Origin: Leptospira gomenensis
GTDB lineage: Bacteria > Spirochaetota > Leptospiria > Leptospirales > Leptospiraceae
NCBI RefSeq assembly: GCF_004770155.1
Contig: NZ_RQFA01000073.1
Location: 1-64,000 of the forward strand
Length of the DNA: 64,000 nucleotides
Direction: 5' to 3'
Within the stretch, counting starts at the first letter, position 1. Each line of letters begins with the position of its first letter. The notes below the pieces were generated by a model that worked only from the letters and a program-made list of their open reading frames with translations, ran no database searches and had not been told where the DNA came from. Below, piece after piece: positions 34,731-44,713 of this stretch. Made by a program: the position numbers and the translations under genes.

Positions 34731-35612
34731 ATGATACGAAAGAAATTAAAGGATACAATCGCGCTCGTCGCCGGTGGAACGAGAGGGGCGGGGCGCGGAA
34801 TTTCAGTCGCTTTGGGCGAGGCGGGTGCGACGGTTTATATCACGGGTCGGAGCACTAAAAATTCTCCTTCCGAAATGAAACGTTCCGAAACGATCGAAGA
34901 GACGGCGGAGCTTGTGAACGCGGCAGGAGGGATAGGGATCGCGGTACGTACGGATCACTCGGATTCGGCCGAAGTTCGTCGTTTGTTCGAGCGTATCGAT
35001 TCCGAACGGGGGCGATTGGATCTTCTCGTAAACGACGTCTGGGGCGGGGACCCGCTCGTCGATTGGAGCAAAAAATTCTGGGAACATTCGTTGGAGGACG
35101 GATTAAAAATTCAACGGAGCTGTTTGGATCCGCATTTGATCACCAACTATTTCGCGGCTCCTCTTATGATACGCAACCGTTCGGGTTTGGTTTTGGAGAT
35201 AACGGACGGAATCGACTACCGGTATCGAGGAAACGTATATTACACTTTAATAAAATCTTCCATTATAAATCTTGCAAGTTCTATCGCCGAGGAACTAAAG
35301 CCGTTCGGAATCGCCGCTCTGGCGTTAACTCCCGGTTTTCTCAGATCGGAGGCGATGTTGGATCATTTCGGGGTCGATGAGAAAAATTGGAAGGACGGTT
35401 GCGCTAAAGATCCGCATTTTATCGCCTCGGAAACCCCGCTTTATATAGGAAGGGCCGTCGCCGCTCTTGCGTCGGATCCGAACATTCTCGCTAAAACGGG
35501 TAAGGCGTTCAGCACCTGGAAGTTATCGGAAGAATTCGATTTCGTGGACGCGGACGGAACTCGACCGCATTGGGGAAACTACTTCTTCGAAAAATTCGGA
35601 GAACGGTTGTGA
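34731..35612 (+). CDS. short-chain dehydrogenase/reductase
   Basis: A 293-residue SDR with the cofactor motif AGGTRGAGRG near residue 15 and the arginine-containing TGRST after strand 2, suggesting NADP use. The YxxxK pair is in YYTLIK. The usual catalytic Ser position is Thr in EITDG. It matches a widespread subfamily of uncharacterised SDRs of about 290-300 residues that extend beyond the core domain. The divergent WYL regulator and paired dyads suggest ligand-controlled expression. Confidence 0.9.
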   Translation: MIRKKLKDTIALVAGGTRGAGRGISVALGEAGATVYITGRSTKNSPSEMKRSETIEETAELVNAAGGIGIAVRTDHSDSAEVRRLFERIDSERGRLDLLVNDVWGGDPLVDWSKKFWEHSLEDGLKIQRSCLDPHLITNYFAAPLMIRNRSGLVLEITDGIDYRYRGNVYYTLIKSSIINLASSIAEELKPFGIAALALTPGFLRSEAMLDHFGVDEKNWKDGCAKDPHFIASETPLYIGRAVAALASDPNILAKTGKAFSTWKLSEEFDFVDADGTRPHWGNYFFEKFGERL

Positions 35613-35854
35613 AATCGTCGGATAAACCAGTCGTTTCGAACTTCGACGGGGAATTGCTCGTTTCCACGGGAACCTTGAGTCTGATTTCGAGACTTTTATT
35701 TCCGATAACGCTCGTAGAAGGTCTGTTAAACGATCGCGATTCTTGCGATGTTGAACGTAATCCGGAAAACGTTCATGATGCACGGAAATTCCTTTCCGAG
35801 TACGATCCGAATTTTTTCGGAGAACGAAAAAAGATACGCAAGAAAGGGAATTGA
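35609..35854 (+). CDS. possible small protein coupled to the SDR gene
   Basis: 81 residues from a GTG that overlaps the SDR stop (GTGA). Composition is plausible, with a hydrophobic middle (LISRLLFPITLVEGLL) and an acidic then basic end. I recognise no family. Two hairpins follow it directly, which supports co-transcription with the SDR gene, but no Shine-Dalgarno site is visible. Confidence 0.42.
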   Translation: MKSSDKPVVSNFDGELLVSTGTLSLISRLLFPITLVEGLLNDRDSCDVERNPENVHDARKFLSEYDPNFFGERKKIRKKGN

Positions 35855-35867
35855 CCTCCCTTACGAT

Positions 35868-35907
35868 CGTTAATATTTTTTAACGGCCCGGAAGATTTTA
35901 ATCCGGG
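35868..35907 (+). terminator. two adjacent hairpins
   Basis: CGTTAA/TTAACG (35868-35885, 6-nt T-rich loop) and CCCGGA/TCCGGG (35887-35907, 9-nt loop) stand side by side after the SDR unit. They are likely transcription terminators, though the following T-tract is weak. Confidence 0.6.
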
Positions 35908-35944
35908 TATTTGCCGACTTTAACATGTATATTAGGAGATTTGA

Positions 35945-36331
35945 ATGAAAAAACATCTATCTAGAATTTTACTCTACGGATTTCTAGTTTGGTTGGTTCC
36001 GTTCGTCGTCGCGATTCCGTTTCATTCCAGAAACGGAGAATTATTAACCGACGTTTTTCTTTTTAAGACCGTGATGATTATCGTAGGTAATTTCACCGGT
36101 TGTGTTCTCCTCGCGCTTTTGGTTCCGAGAATCGAAGGTAAAACCTTGTCCGTGTTATTCGGCACCGGTTTGTTTTGGTTGGGTATCAATTGGGGTTTGG
36201 ATTTTTTAATCCTGATTCCGATGTCAAAGATGAGCGTTTCCGAATATTTCATCCGCATCGGCGGAGGTTATCTTACTATGGTTTCCATTCCAGTCGTGAT
36301 CGGTTTCGTCGTCGATAAACGTTCCGCGTAG
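35945..36331 (+). CDS. small four-helix membrane protein
   Basis: 128 residues, ATG at 35945 preceded by AGGAG. Four membrane segments fill almost the whole protein (about 7-25, 42-62, 70-90 and 105-122). No motif or family is recognised. Its last 108 bases overlap, in antisense, the 3' end of the YqeK-like gene. Confidence 0.78.
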   Translation: MKKHLSRILLYGFLVWLVPFVVAIPFHSRNGELLTDVFLFKTVMIIVGNFTGCVLLALLVPRIEGKTLSVLFGTGLFWLGINWGLDFLILIPMSKMSVSEYFIRIGGGYLTMVSIPVVIGFVVDKRSA

Positions 36332-36913
36332 ATTCGAAACCGCCAGGTTGTAGGTGAGGACCGTCCTCGGATGTACTGATTTTCCGGTGTTTAAAAGGTC
36401 CTCGATCGTACTTCTTGCTTTGCGGAGAACTCCCGCGTAAAGATTCCGGCGAGCCTGTTCTCTCCATGCGGAATATTCGGGATGTTTTCTCGCATATTCC
36501 GATCCCAAAAAATCCGCCGCGTATAAGATAAGATCCAAGGGGCCGGGCGTTTCCGCTCCTAAGGTATGATTTTTTACGGCGGCCAATACGGAATCCTGCT
36601 TGAGTTCGTATTTCGTCCGTAGAAAAATCGCGGCGGAATACGCATGCCACGCCGCAAACGGAAGCTGTTCCAGTTCGGGTTGTCCAGATTCGCGAAAACA
36701 CATTTTGTGAAACTCAGGAGATTTTTGTTTCGTGATGTCGTGGACGATTCCCGCAAGGTAGGCGAGTTCCGAATTCTCCTTCGAATGTATCAGGGCCAAC
36801 TCCTTTGCGATTTCAGCGACGTGCAGGGAATGTTCCCAGCGTGTCACCGTAATTTCAGAGGGTACGATTTTTTTGAATTCGCGAATCCGATTTTCAACCT
36901 CGGCCAAAGTCAT
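36224..36913 (-). CDS. YqeK-like HD-domain phosphohydrolase
   Basis: A 229-residue HD-domain protein: HSLHVAEIA, the His-Asp pair in AGIVHDITKQ, KNHTLG, and the Asp in LYAADF. The pattern fits YqeK, which splits diadenosine tetraphosphate and is often encoded by nadD. The last 35 or so residues exceed the usual family length and are read over the convergent membrane-protein gene, as if the normal stop had been lost. Confidence 0.85.
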   Translation of the reverse strand: MTLAEVENRIREFKKIVPSEITVTRWEHSLHVAEIAKELALIHSKENSELAYLAGIVHDITKQKSPEFHKMCFRESGQPELEQLPFAAWHAYSAAIFLRTKYELKQDSVLAAVKNHTLGAETPGPLDLILYAADFLGSEYARKHPEYSAWREQARRNLYAGVLRKARSTIEDLLNTGKSVHPRTVLTYNLAVSNLRGTFIDDETDHDWNGNHSKITSADADEIFGNAHL

Positions 36914-36937
36914 ACTTCATAATTCTCCTTATCGTTG

Positions 36938-38188
36938 TTAGTCGAAACGATTCCGTTTTTTTCCGCTTTTATTTTCCGTCGATAGGAAATAGTTTCGAAC
37001 CCTTTCGCCCACGTTATCCCTGATGCTTCGGTAAAAAAGAGCGTAGTCGAACACGTGATAGTTTCCTTGAATAGCCTTCGAAAAATCACCGGAGTTCGGT
37101 TTAGAAATACGTAATATTCCTTTTGAACAGCGAGTTTCGCAAATCGACGGATAAATTTTCGTAAAACGTACGTCGATCCCTCCCGGATGTTCCTCGGCTT
37201 TACTCGCCGTTTCGTCCGTTTTCCAGCTTATCGGATTTACGCATACGTACGGAGGATCGGGATCGTGGGGAAGTTTGGGTACGGCCGCCTCCTCTTCGAA
37301 AGTTCTCCATCCGATCACACATCCGTTCTTTTTCGGGTTGTCGCAAACTGGAATTTTTCGGTAAAGACGGGAGGGGACGGCGCCACCTATCAGATAAGCC
37401 GCTATCAATTTTTTTAAAATCGGCTTCCCGTCCACTTTTTCGAGAAGAAGTCGTGTAGCATGAAACGTTCCCTGGCTATGGGAGGCGATGATAAAAGGTC
37501 TTCCTCCGTTTTCGTTTCGGATATAATGTTCGAACGAATTTAGTATATCTTGATATGCTAAATTTAAAGCGGCCTTTCCGTTTTCGGGGTCCAAAAACGA
37601 ATAAAGCGTCGCTTGCCGATAGCGGGGTGCGTAGATTCTACCGCAACAATTGAAGACACTCGCCTGCTTTCGCAGGGTTCCGTCGTCGGTTCTTTCGTTG
37701 AGGGATGGATCGTCGATGGGCGCGTTCCATTCCCTGCCGAAAAAAGTGGTGGGATGGATAAAAAATACGTCGATGTCCGCATCGGCTTGCCCGTCTTTCC
37801 ATTCGGTTTCCGAGGGGACCTGGTCCGCGCCGTCCCGTTTGTCGGGCAAGGCCGCCCATGAAGTGGGGAGCGAATAATCGGGGGCAGGTGGAATTTCACG
37901 TTCTCCGAAATTTCCGGAAGGACGGATGAACCAGAGACAGGATGTGAGAACGGAAATATGTAATAAAAACGTAATATATAATGCGGTCTTTCGAAGAGGA
38001 TACGTTGGTCCGCGATTTCTGGTTTTTTCGGGGGGCACGTTTTGATTGTCTTCCCAGTGTTCGAGCGTGTCAATCCGCTTTAGGGCCCGGTTTGCCGGCT
38101 CCGTCTCTTCCCTTTTTTTAGAAAAAAAAAGAATTCCGGGATGATTTTTTCGTAAAACGGTCACAGAATCGGAGGACCTTTTGTCCAA
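36938..38188 (-). CDS. DUF3089 alpha/beta-hydrolase-like protein
   Basis: A DUF3089 protein of up to 416 residues. Conserved stretches are DVFFIHPTT, RQASVFNCCGRIYAPRYRQA, and the putative nucleophile Ser in ASHSQGT. The ATG at 38188 puts about 50 charged residues before the hydrophobic segment. A GTG at 38038 gives 366 residues, with a signal ending in SVLTSC, a plausible lipobox, and is preferred. Family members are lipoprotein or secreted hydrolases of unknown substrate. Confidence 0.85.
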   Translation of the reverse strand: MDKRSSDSVTVLRKNHPGILFFSKKREETEPANRALKRIDTLEHWEDNQNVPPEKTRNRGPTYPLRKTALYITFLLHISVLTSCLWFIRPSGNFGEREIPPAPDYSLPTSWAALPDKRDGADQVPSETEWKDGQADADIDVFFIHPTTFFGREWNAPIDDPSLNERTDDGTLRKQASVFNCCGRIYAPRYRQATLYSFLDPENGKAALNLAYQDILNSFEHYIRNENGGRPFIIASHSQGTFHATRLLLEKVDGKPILKKLIAAYLIGGAVPSRLYRKIPVCDNPKKNGCVIGWRTFEEEAAVPKLPHDPDPPYVCVNPISWKTDETASKAEEHPGGIDVRFTKIYPSICETRCSKGILRISKPNSGDFSKAIQGNYHVFDYALFYRSIRDNVGERVRNYFLSTENKSGKKRNRFD

Positions 38189-38215
38189 ACGGAAAAATCC
38201 AGAAAGGAAATCCGA

Positions 38216-38590
38216 ATGAATTTAGTAAAAAACGTATTGATCGTTTTCGTTGCGATCGAACACATTTTGTTTCTTGTGTTGGAGATGTTTCTTTGGCAGA
38301 CTCCGGTTGTATTAAGAATATTTAATATGACTCCCGAGGTCGCGGCCGCTTCGGCTAAATTGGCGATGAACCAAGGTTTATACAACGGCTTTTTGGCGGC
38401 CGGTCTTTTTTGGGGAAAATTTTTCGTCTCGGATCGCAAACAAAGCGATCGTACGATTTTGTTTTTTCTGAGTTGTATCGTGGTCGCGGGGATTTTCGGA
38501 GCGGCAACCGCGAAATTTTCCATTCTTTTTACGCAAGGGTTGCCGGCTGCGATCGCGCTTCTGCTCACATGGGCGGGTAAGGAAAAATGA
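38216..38590 (+). CDS. DUF1304 membrane protein
   Basis: A 124-residue protein with four membrane segments and the DUF1304 features: HILFLVLEMFLW at the N-terminus, NQGLYNGFLAAGL in the middle, and a Gly-rich last helix. Function unknown in all members. It precedes the ECF sigma-factor gene by 62 bases. Confidence 0.88.
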   Translation: MNLVKNVLIVFVAIEHILFLVLEMFLWQTPVVLRIFNMTPEVAAASAKLAMNQGLYNGFLAAGLFWGKFFVSDRKQSDRTILFFLSCIVVAGIFGAATAKFSILFTQGLPAAIALLLTWAGKEK

Positions 38591-38652
38591 GCTACGCGGT
38601 TCTCCGCTTTTTTGTTAAACGAAGCGGGTTGTATTTTTAATACGGAAACTCT

Positions 38653-39489
38653 ATGACGGAAACTTCTCCGAACGAAAACGAACTTTTGAATCTCTCTCTT
38701 GCCGGAGATTTGAACGCCTTGGAAAAATTGGTCCGAGGCGTTCAAAAAAAAGTATTTAATCTTTCCTTAAAGTTTCTTTGGAATCCGGAGGACGCCGAGG
38801 ATGCTACGCAGGAGATTCTGATCAAAACGATCACCAACCTCGGTTCGTTTCGAAGGGAAAGCGCCTTTTCCACCTGGGTTTATCGTATCGCGGTCAATCA
38901 TCTTATCAACGCCAAAAAAAGCAGAACCGAGCAAAGGCGACTAACGTTTCGTATTGTCCGTTCCGAATTGCAGAAAACTTCGATAGACGTCGAAACTTCC
39001 TCCGATACGTCCTATCTCGCTTCTCAAGTAAAGACGGCATGCACACACGCGATGTTGACCTGTTTAAAGCGACAACATAGAATCGCTTTCATCTTAGGAG
39101 AAGTGGTTCAAGTGAGCGGAGATGAAGGCGCGGAAATTATGGGAATACCCGCCGCGAACTTCCGCAAAAAATTATCTCGCGCTAGGAAGCGGATGGGAAA
39201 TTTTTTAGGAACGAATTGCGGCGTGGTGAACTCCGGGAACGTTTGTCGCTGCGAAACTAGAATCTCCTATTCCATACGGAATTTCGCATTAAAACCGTAT
39301 CTTGATCTTTCGGAGCGTCTCAAGGAAAGCGGCGAGTGGAAACGGATCGAGACGTATTCGGACGAAACCGATTTATTGGAAAGGGTTTCCCTGACCTACC
39401 GATCCACCATGGATTACGACTCCAGGAGAAACACTCTGGAAGAAGTTAAATCCATATTCTCGAAAAAAAATCTTAGGCTCTTGAGTTGA
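38653..39489 (+). CDS. ECF-type sigma factor with C-terminal Cys-rich extension
   Basis: A 278-residue sigma-70-family factor. Region 2 covers about 15-90 (NPEDAEDATQEILIK, STWVYRIAVNHLI) and region 4 about 130-185. A C-terminal extension of about 95 residues opens with CGVVNSGNVCRC, a cysteine cluster found in one group of ECF factors that often lack a neighbouring anti-sigma factor. The extension may regulate activity itself. No anti-sigma gene is adjacent. Confidence 0.9.
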   Translation: MTETSPNENELLNLSLAGDLNALEKLVRGVQKKVFNLSLKFLWNPEDAEDATQEILIKTITNLGSFRRESAFSTWVYRIAVNHLINAKKSRTEQRRLTFRIVRSELQKTSIDVETSSDTSYLASQVKTACTHAMLTCLKRQHRIAFILGEVVQVSGDEGAEIMGIPAANFRKKLSRARKRMGNFLGTNCGVVNSGNVCRCETRISYSIRNFALKPYLDLSERLKESGEWKRIETYSDETDLLERVSLTYRSTMDYDSRRNTLEEVKSIFSKKNLRLLS

Positions 39490-39518
39490 AATTCGGATTC
39501 GATGCCCGCTTCGAGATG

Positions 39519-39546
39519 TTGACACGGGATCTTTCGTTTTTAGGAT
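39519..39546 (+). promoter_or_regulatory. promoter for the flavin reductase gene
   Basis: A TTGACA at 39519-39524 and TAGGAT at 39541-39546, with a 16-bp spacer. The start codon lies seven bases after the -10, so the message would have almost no leader. Confidence 0.6.
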
Positions 39547-39553
39547 CGACGGT

Positions 39554-40033
39554 ATGAAAATCACGGACGATGTTTTTAAGAACGCTCTTTCCCATTTTCC
39601 TTCCGGAGTTACCGTCATCACCTATTCCCATCTCGGCAAACACAGCGGTCTTACGGTCAGTAGTTTTAGTTCCCTCTCCTTAAATCCTCCTTTGATTTTG
39701 TTTTGTCTTCAGAAGAACATAACGAGTCACAATCCGATCCGAAGTTCGGGCAAATTCGTCGTTAATATTCTCGCGCAAGGACAGGATGCGATTTCGAACG
39801 GTTTCGCTTCCGGTAAAGTCGATAAACACGCGTTAATCGAGGAACTTCGTTGTGATTTCGGGGAACTCGGGGTTCCCGTTCTTCCAGGAATTCTTTCCCA
39901 TATTGAATGCGAGGTGGAACAATTCGTGGACGGAGGTGATCATTCCATCGTAATCGGTAAGGTGATTTCCGCGGGTTCCAACGACGAGCGAAGACCTTTA
40001 TTGTATTATCGAAGAGATTATTATTCGATCTGA
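39554..40033 (+). CDS. flavin reductase-like (DIM6/NTAB) protein
   Basis: A 159-residue FMN-binding split-barrel protein: FPSGVTVITY at the start, the TVSSFSSLSLNPPLILFCL signature (about 35-55), and VNILAQGQ. These proteins reduce free flavin with NAD(P)H to supply two-component monooxygenases. No monooxygenase gene is adjacent. No Shine-Dalgarno site is seen. Confidence 0.9.
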   Translation: MKITDDVFKNALSHFPSGVTVITYSHLGKHSGLTVSSFSSLSLNPPLILFCLQKNITSHNPIRSSGKFVVNILAQGQDAISNGFASGKVDKHALIEELRCDFGELGVPVLPGILSHIECEVEQFVDGGDHSIVIGKVISAGSNDERRPLLYYRRDYYSI

Positions 40034-40389
40034 GGTTTTCGATTTCGTTTTTAAATACGTACCGGATCCGGTTCGTCCGTGCCGTGCGTTTTCGGAGCGC
40101 TCGGTGGTGTGTTTTTTTTCATCCGGCGATACATCTTCCGTTTTGAAGAATCCGGAAACTTCCGAACTTTGCGATTTCGATTTAGGATTTGAGCGACTGG
40201 GGATCGAAGGAGGGCAAAATTCCGTGCGACGCGAGTTATCCGTCGTTGGATTTTCTTTCCGAGATTCGTTCCTGGAAATAATAATTTTACTTCGGTATTT
40301 CGTCATCTTTGTTCGGATCGAAAGAAACGCGTTCGGTTGTTTAGGAATGAGAAGGTAGGCTTTCTCTCTTTGATTGCGGCTTTTCGACG
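40034..40389. other. gap that may hold a decayed 5' end
   Basis: No intact gene. Just before 40390, one frame reads VGFLSLIAAF, like a signal-peptide core, but it is out of frame with the PPC-repeat gene that follows. Confidence 0.45.
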
Positions 40390-41484
40390 ATGGATCTTCC
40401 CGAAGGATCGAATATCACGTATCCGGGAACCGTCGGTTCCGCTTCTAGTACGTTAGGCGCTACGAATCGTTTGAATCACTGGGGTTTTCAAGAGTTTATC
40501 CCTCCAGTATTCGGAACCTATACGGTTACTTCGAATATATTAGGAGATCTTACTACTGTGGACGGAGATATTTATCTTTGGAAAAATAGATGTCCTCTGT
40601 CGGAAAGTGCAAGCGTAGGAGCGTTCAATGACGCGGACGGATCTTTTGGTTCCGATGAAATCACTTTTAACGCAGGGCCGACCGATACGGTTTGGGTCGG
40701 GTTCTTGAAAAACGGAGTCGGAACCTATACGACGACCTACGCTTATCTGAATTCGTCAGAGAGTTGTAATCTTCCTATTCAGGGAACTCTGACGCTCGGT
40801 AATTCTACCGGTCCGCTCGTTTCGAATATCGCCGACCCCGCTCGATTTTATAAATTCGTCGCTCCTTCCGACGGGGCGTATACGTTCGGCGTCAATTTTC
40901 CGGACGCTACGAGCGGAGCCGATATTGCGATCGCTGTCAATCGTTGCCCTTCGTTGGAAGGTGATTTCGCTTCCACTTGGTCCCTTTCTTCCGGAGGAAA
41001 CGACGCTCGTTCTATCAATCGTCAGTTGACGAGCGGGGATGTGGTTTATTTCTATTATACCAATGTCGGAACCGACGGAAACGCTCTGTCGCTCGCGATC
41101 AATCGGACGAATACTACGATCATTCCGCAAAGAGCGAGTAGCGGTTTCGTTTGTCCGAACGTAAATGCGGAATCTTTGATCATCGGTCAGACGAAGGTGA
41201 AGAACGGGGTCTGTGATCCTTCCGCAAACGATTGCACTCGTTTTTACCAATTCGTTACACCTTCTACAAAAACGTATGATATCGATCTCGTTGCGCAAAC
41301 CGGTGATTCGGATCTGTCGGTTTGGATCGGATCTTGTCCGGGAATCAATGTGGGTGTGAATTATAAGAATGCGGAAGCGATCGGAAACGATCGGATTTCC
41401 GAAACGATTCAAGGCGGAACTATGGTCACGATCGGTGTTCGGCCGCAGACGACCAATCACACATTTTCGATCACGGCGAATTGA
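40390..41484 (+). CDS. PPC-repeat protein, N-terminus probably lost
   Basis: A 364-residue frame with three tandem pre-peptidase C-terminal-like beta domains (about 5-125, 130-245 and 255-364). The domains share aromatic strands such as RFYKFVAPSDGAYTF and TRFYQFVTPSTKTYDI, and paired cysteines. Such domains belong to exported proteins, but the first Met at 40390 gives no signal peptide, and an in-frame TGA lies 14 codons upstream. A signal-like stretch in another frame upstream suggests a frameshift. The gene may be a pseudogene or may start unusually. Confidence 0.7.
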   Translation: MDLPEGSNITYPGTVGSASSTLGATNRLNHWGFQEFIPPVFGTYTVTSNILGDLTTVDGDIYLWKNRCPLSESASVGAFNDADGSFGSDEITFNAGPTDTVWVGFLKNGVGTYTTTYAYLNSSESCNLPIQGTLTLGNSTGPLVSNIADPARFYKFVAPSDGAYTFGVNFPDATSGADIAIAVNRCPSLEGDFASTWSLSSGGNDARSINRQLTSGDVVYFYYTNVGTDGNALSLAINRTNTTIIPQRASSGFVCPNVNAESLIIGQTKVKNGVCDPSANDCTRFYQFVTPSTKTYDIDLVAQTGDSDLSVWIGSCPGINVGVNYKNAEAIGNDRISETIQGGTMVTIGVRPQTTNHTFSITAN

Positions 41485-41800
41485 CGCTTTTTCGATTCTT
41501 ACTCTCGAGAAGTAGTAAGAATTTTTAAATTCGTGAGGAGTTCCTACTTTTTTCTTTTTCGGTCGAGTTTTCGGTTTTGCGGAGAGGATTGGGGCCGGAA
41601 ACGTAGGAACTCCTCGGCGTAAAATCCTTCCGCGATTTCCGAGGATCTTTCGATCCTGTGGGAACTCCCCCTGAGCGGTTCTCGAGGGTGCGGGAACTCC
41701 TCACTTTCTTTTGTTCCACGGGAATTCCTGTAGGAACTCCTCATCCTATCCGGGAATATTTGATTTTCAGAGCGTGAGTCGGAAAAAATACTGACAAACG
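41485..41800. repeat. cluster of five GTRGGAACTCC repeat copies
   Basis: An intergenic stretch before purL. Copies lie at 41535-41547 (inverted, GAGGAGTTCCTAC), 41603-41615 (GTAGGAACTCCTC), 41658-41670 (GTGGGAACTCCCC), about 41690-41702 (GCGGGAACTCCTC) and 41730-41742 (GTAGGAACTCCTC). No gene is visible. Confidence 0.8.
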
Positions 41801-44035
<2,235 letters not shown>

Positions 44036-44052
44036 AACAAAAGGATAAAACA

Positions 44053-44706
44053 ATGGAAATTTCTTTACGAAAACAAACCTTCGTTTTCGCGGCTATCACG
44101 GCGTGTGCTGTATTCTTTTCGAGTTGTAAAAAAAACGCGGAGGAAATCCTGAAGGACGCGGAAGCGAGTCCCGAAACGGTCACGGTTTTGGATTTGGGAA
44201 TGCAAAAATTGACTTCTACTCCGAACGGAATTTGCTCTTTTCCGAATCTGTCGCGTCTGGATCTGCGTTTAAACAGCCTTTCCTCCTTGGCCGAAACGAT
44301 CGGAGACTGCAAAAATTTGGAACAGATCAATCTTTTCGGAAACGATCTTTCCGCCTTCCCTTCCTCGTTTTCCAAACTCAAACGGTTGCGCGTAATTCTC
44401 ATGGGAAGCAACGATTTTAAAACGTTCCCTTCCGAATTCCTATTTTTACCGGAAATCCGGACGATCTACGCGGATCAGAATCAACTGTCTCTGACGGAAA
44501 CTGACGTGGAGATACTCGCTTCGTTGACCGGTTTGGAGGAGCTGGATTTGAATCTCAATCGGAACATCAAATCGCTTCCTTCGAATTACACGAAACTGAA
44601 AAATCTGACTCGATTAAAAAGATTGAATATTAAAAAAACATCATTAAGGGGAGAGGACGCGGATAAACTACAAGCGATCCTTCCCAAAACAAAGATAGAT
44701 TATTGA
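44053..44706 (+). CDS. leucine-rich-repeat lipoprotein
   Basis: 217 residues from ATG 44053; the open frame runs upstream into purL. The signal ends in AVFFSSC, a good lipobox. The mature part has about six leucine-rich repeats of 22-24 residues (for example [17 protein letters not shown]). LRR proteins are numerous in pathogenic Leptospira and probably mediate surface or periplasmic protein contacts. It is followed seven bases later by ileS. Confidence 0.87.
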   Translation: MEISLRKQTFVFAAITACAVFFSSCKKNAEEILKDAEASPETVTVLDLGMQKLTSTPNGICSFPNLSRLDLRLNSLSSLAETIGDCKNLEQINLFGNDLSAFPSSFSKLKRLRVILMGSNDFKTFPSEFLFLPEIRTIYADQNQLSLTETDVEILASLTGLEELDLNLNRNIKSLPSNYTKLKNLTRLKRLNIKKTSLRGEDADKLQAILPKTKIDY

Positions 44707-44713
44707 TACAAAT

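Noticed and set aside
40104..40358. 84-residue frame between the flavin reductase and PPC genes
   Set aside because: No ribosome-binding site and unnatural composition; more likely decayed or intergenic sequence.
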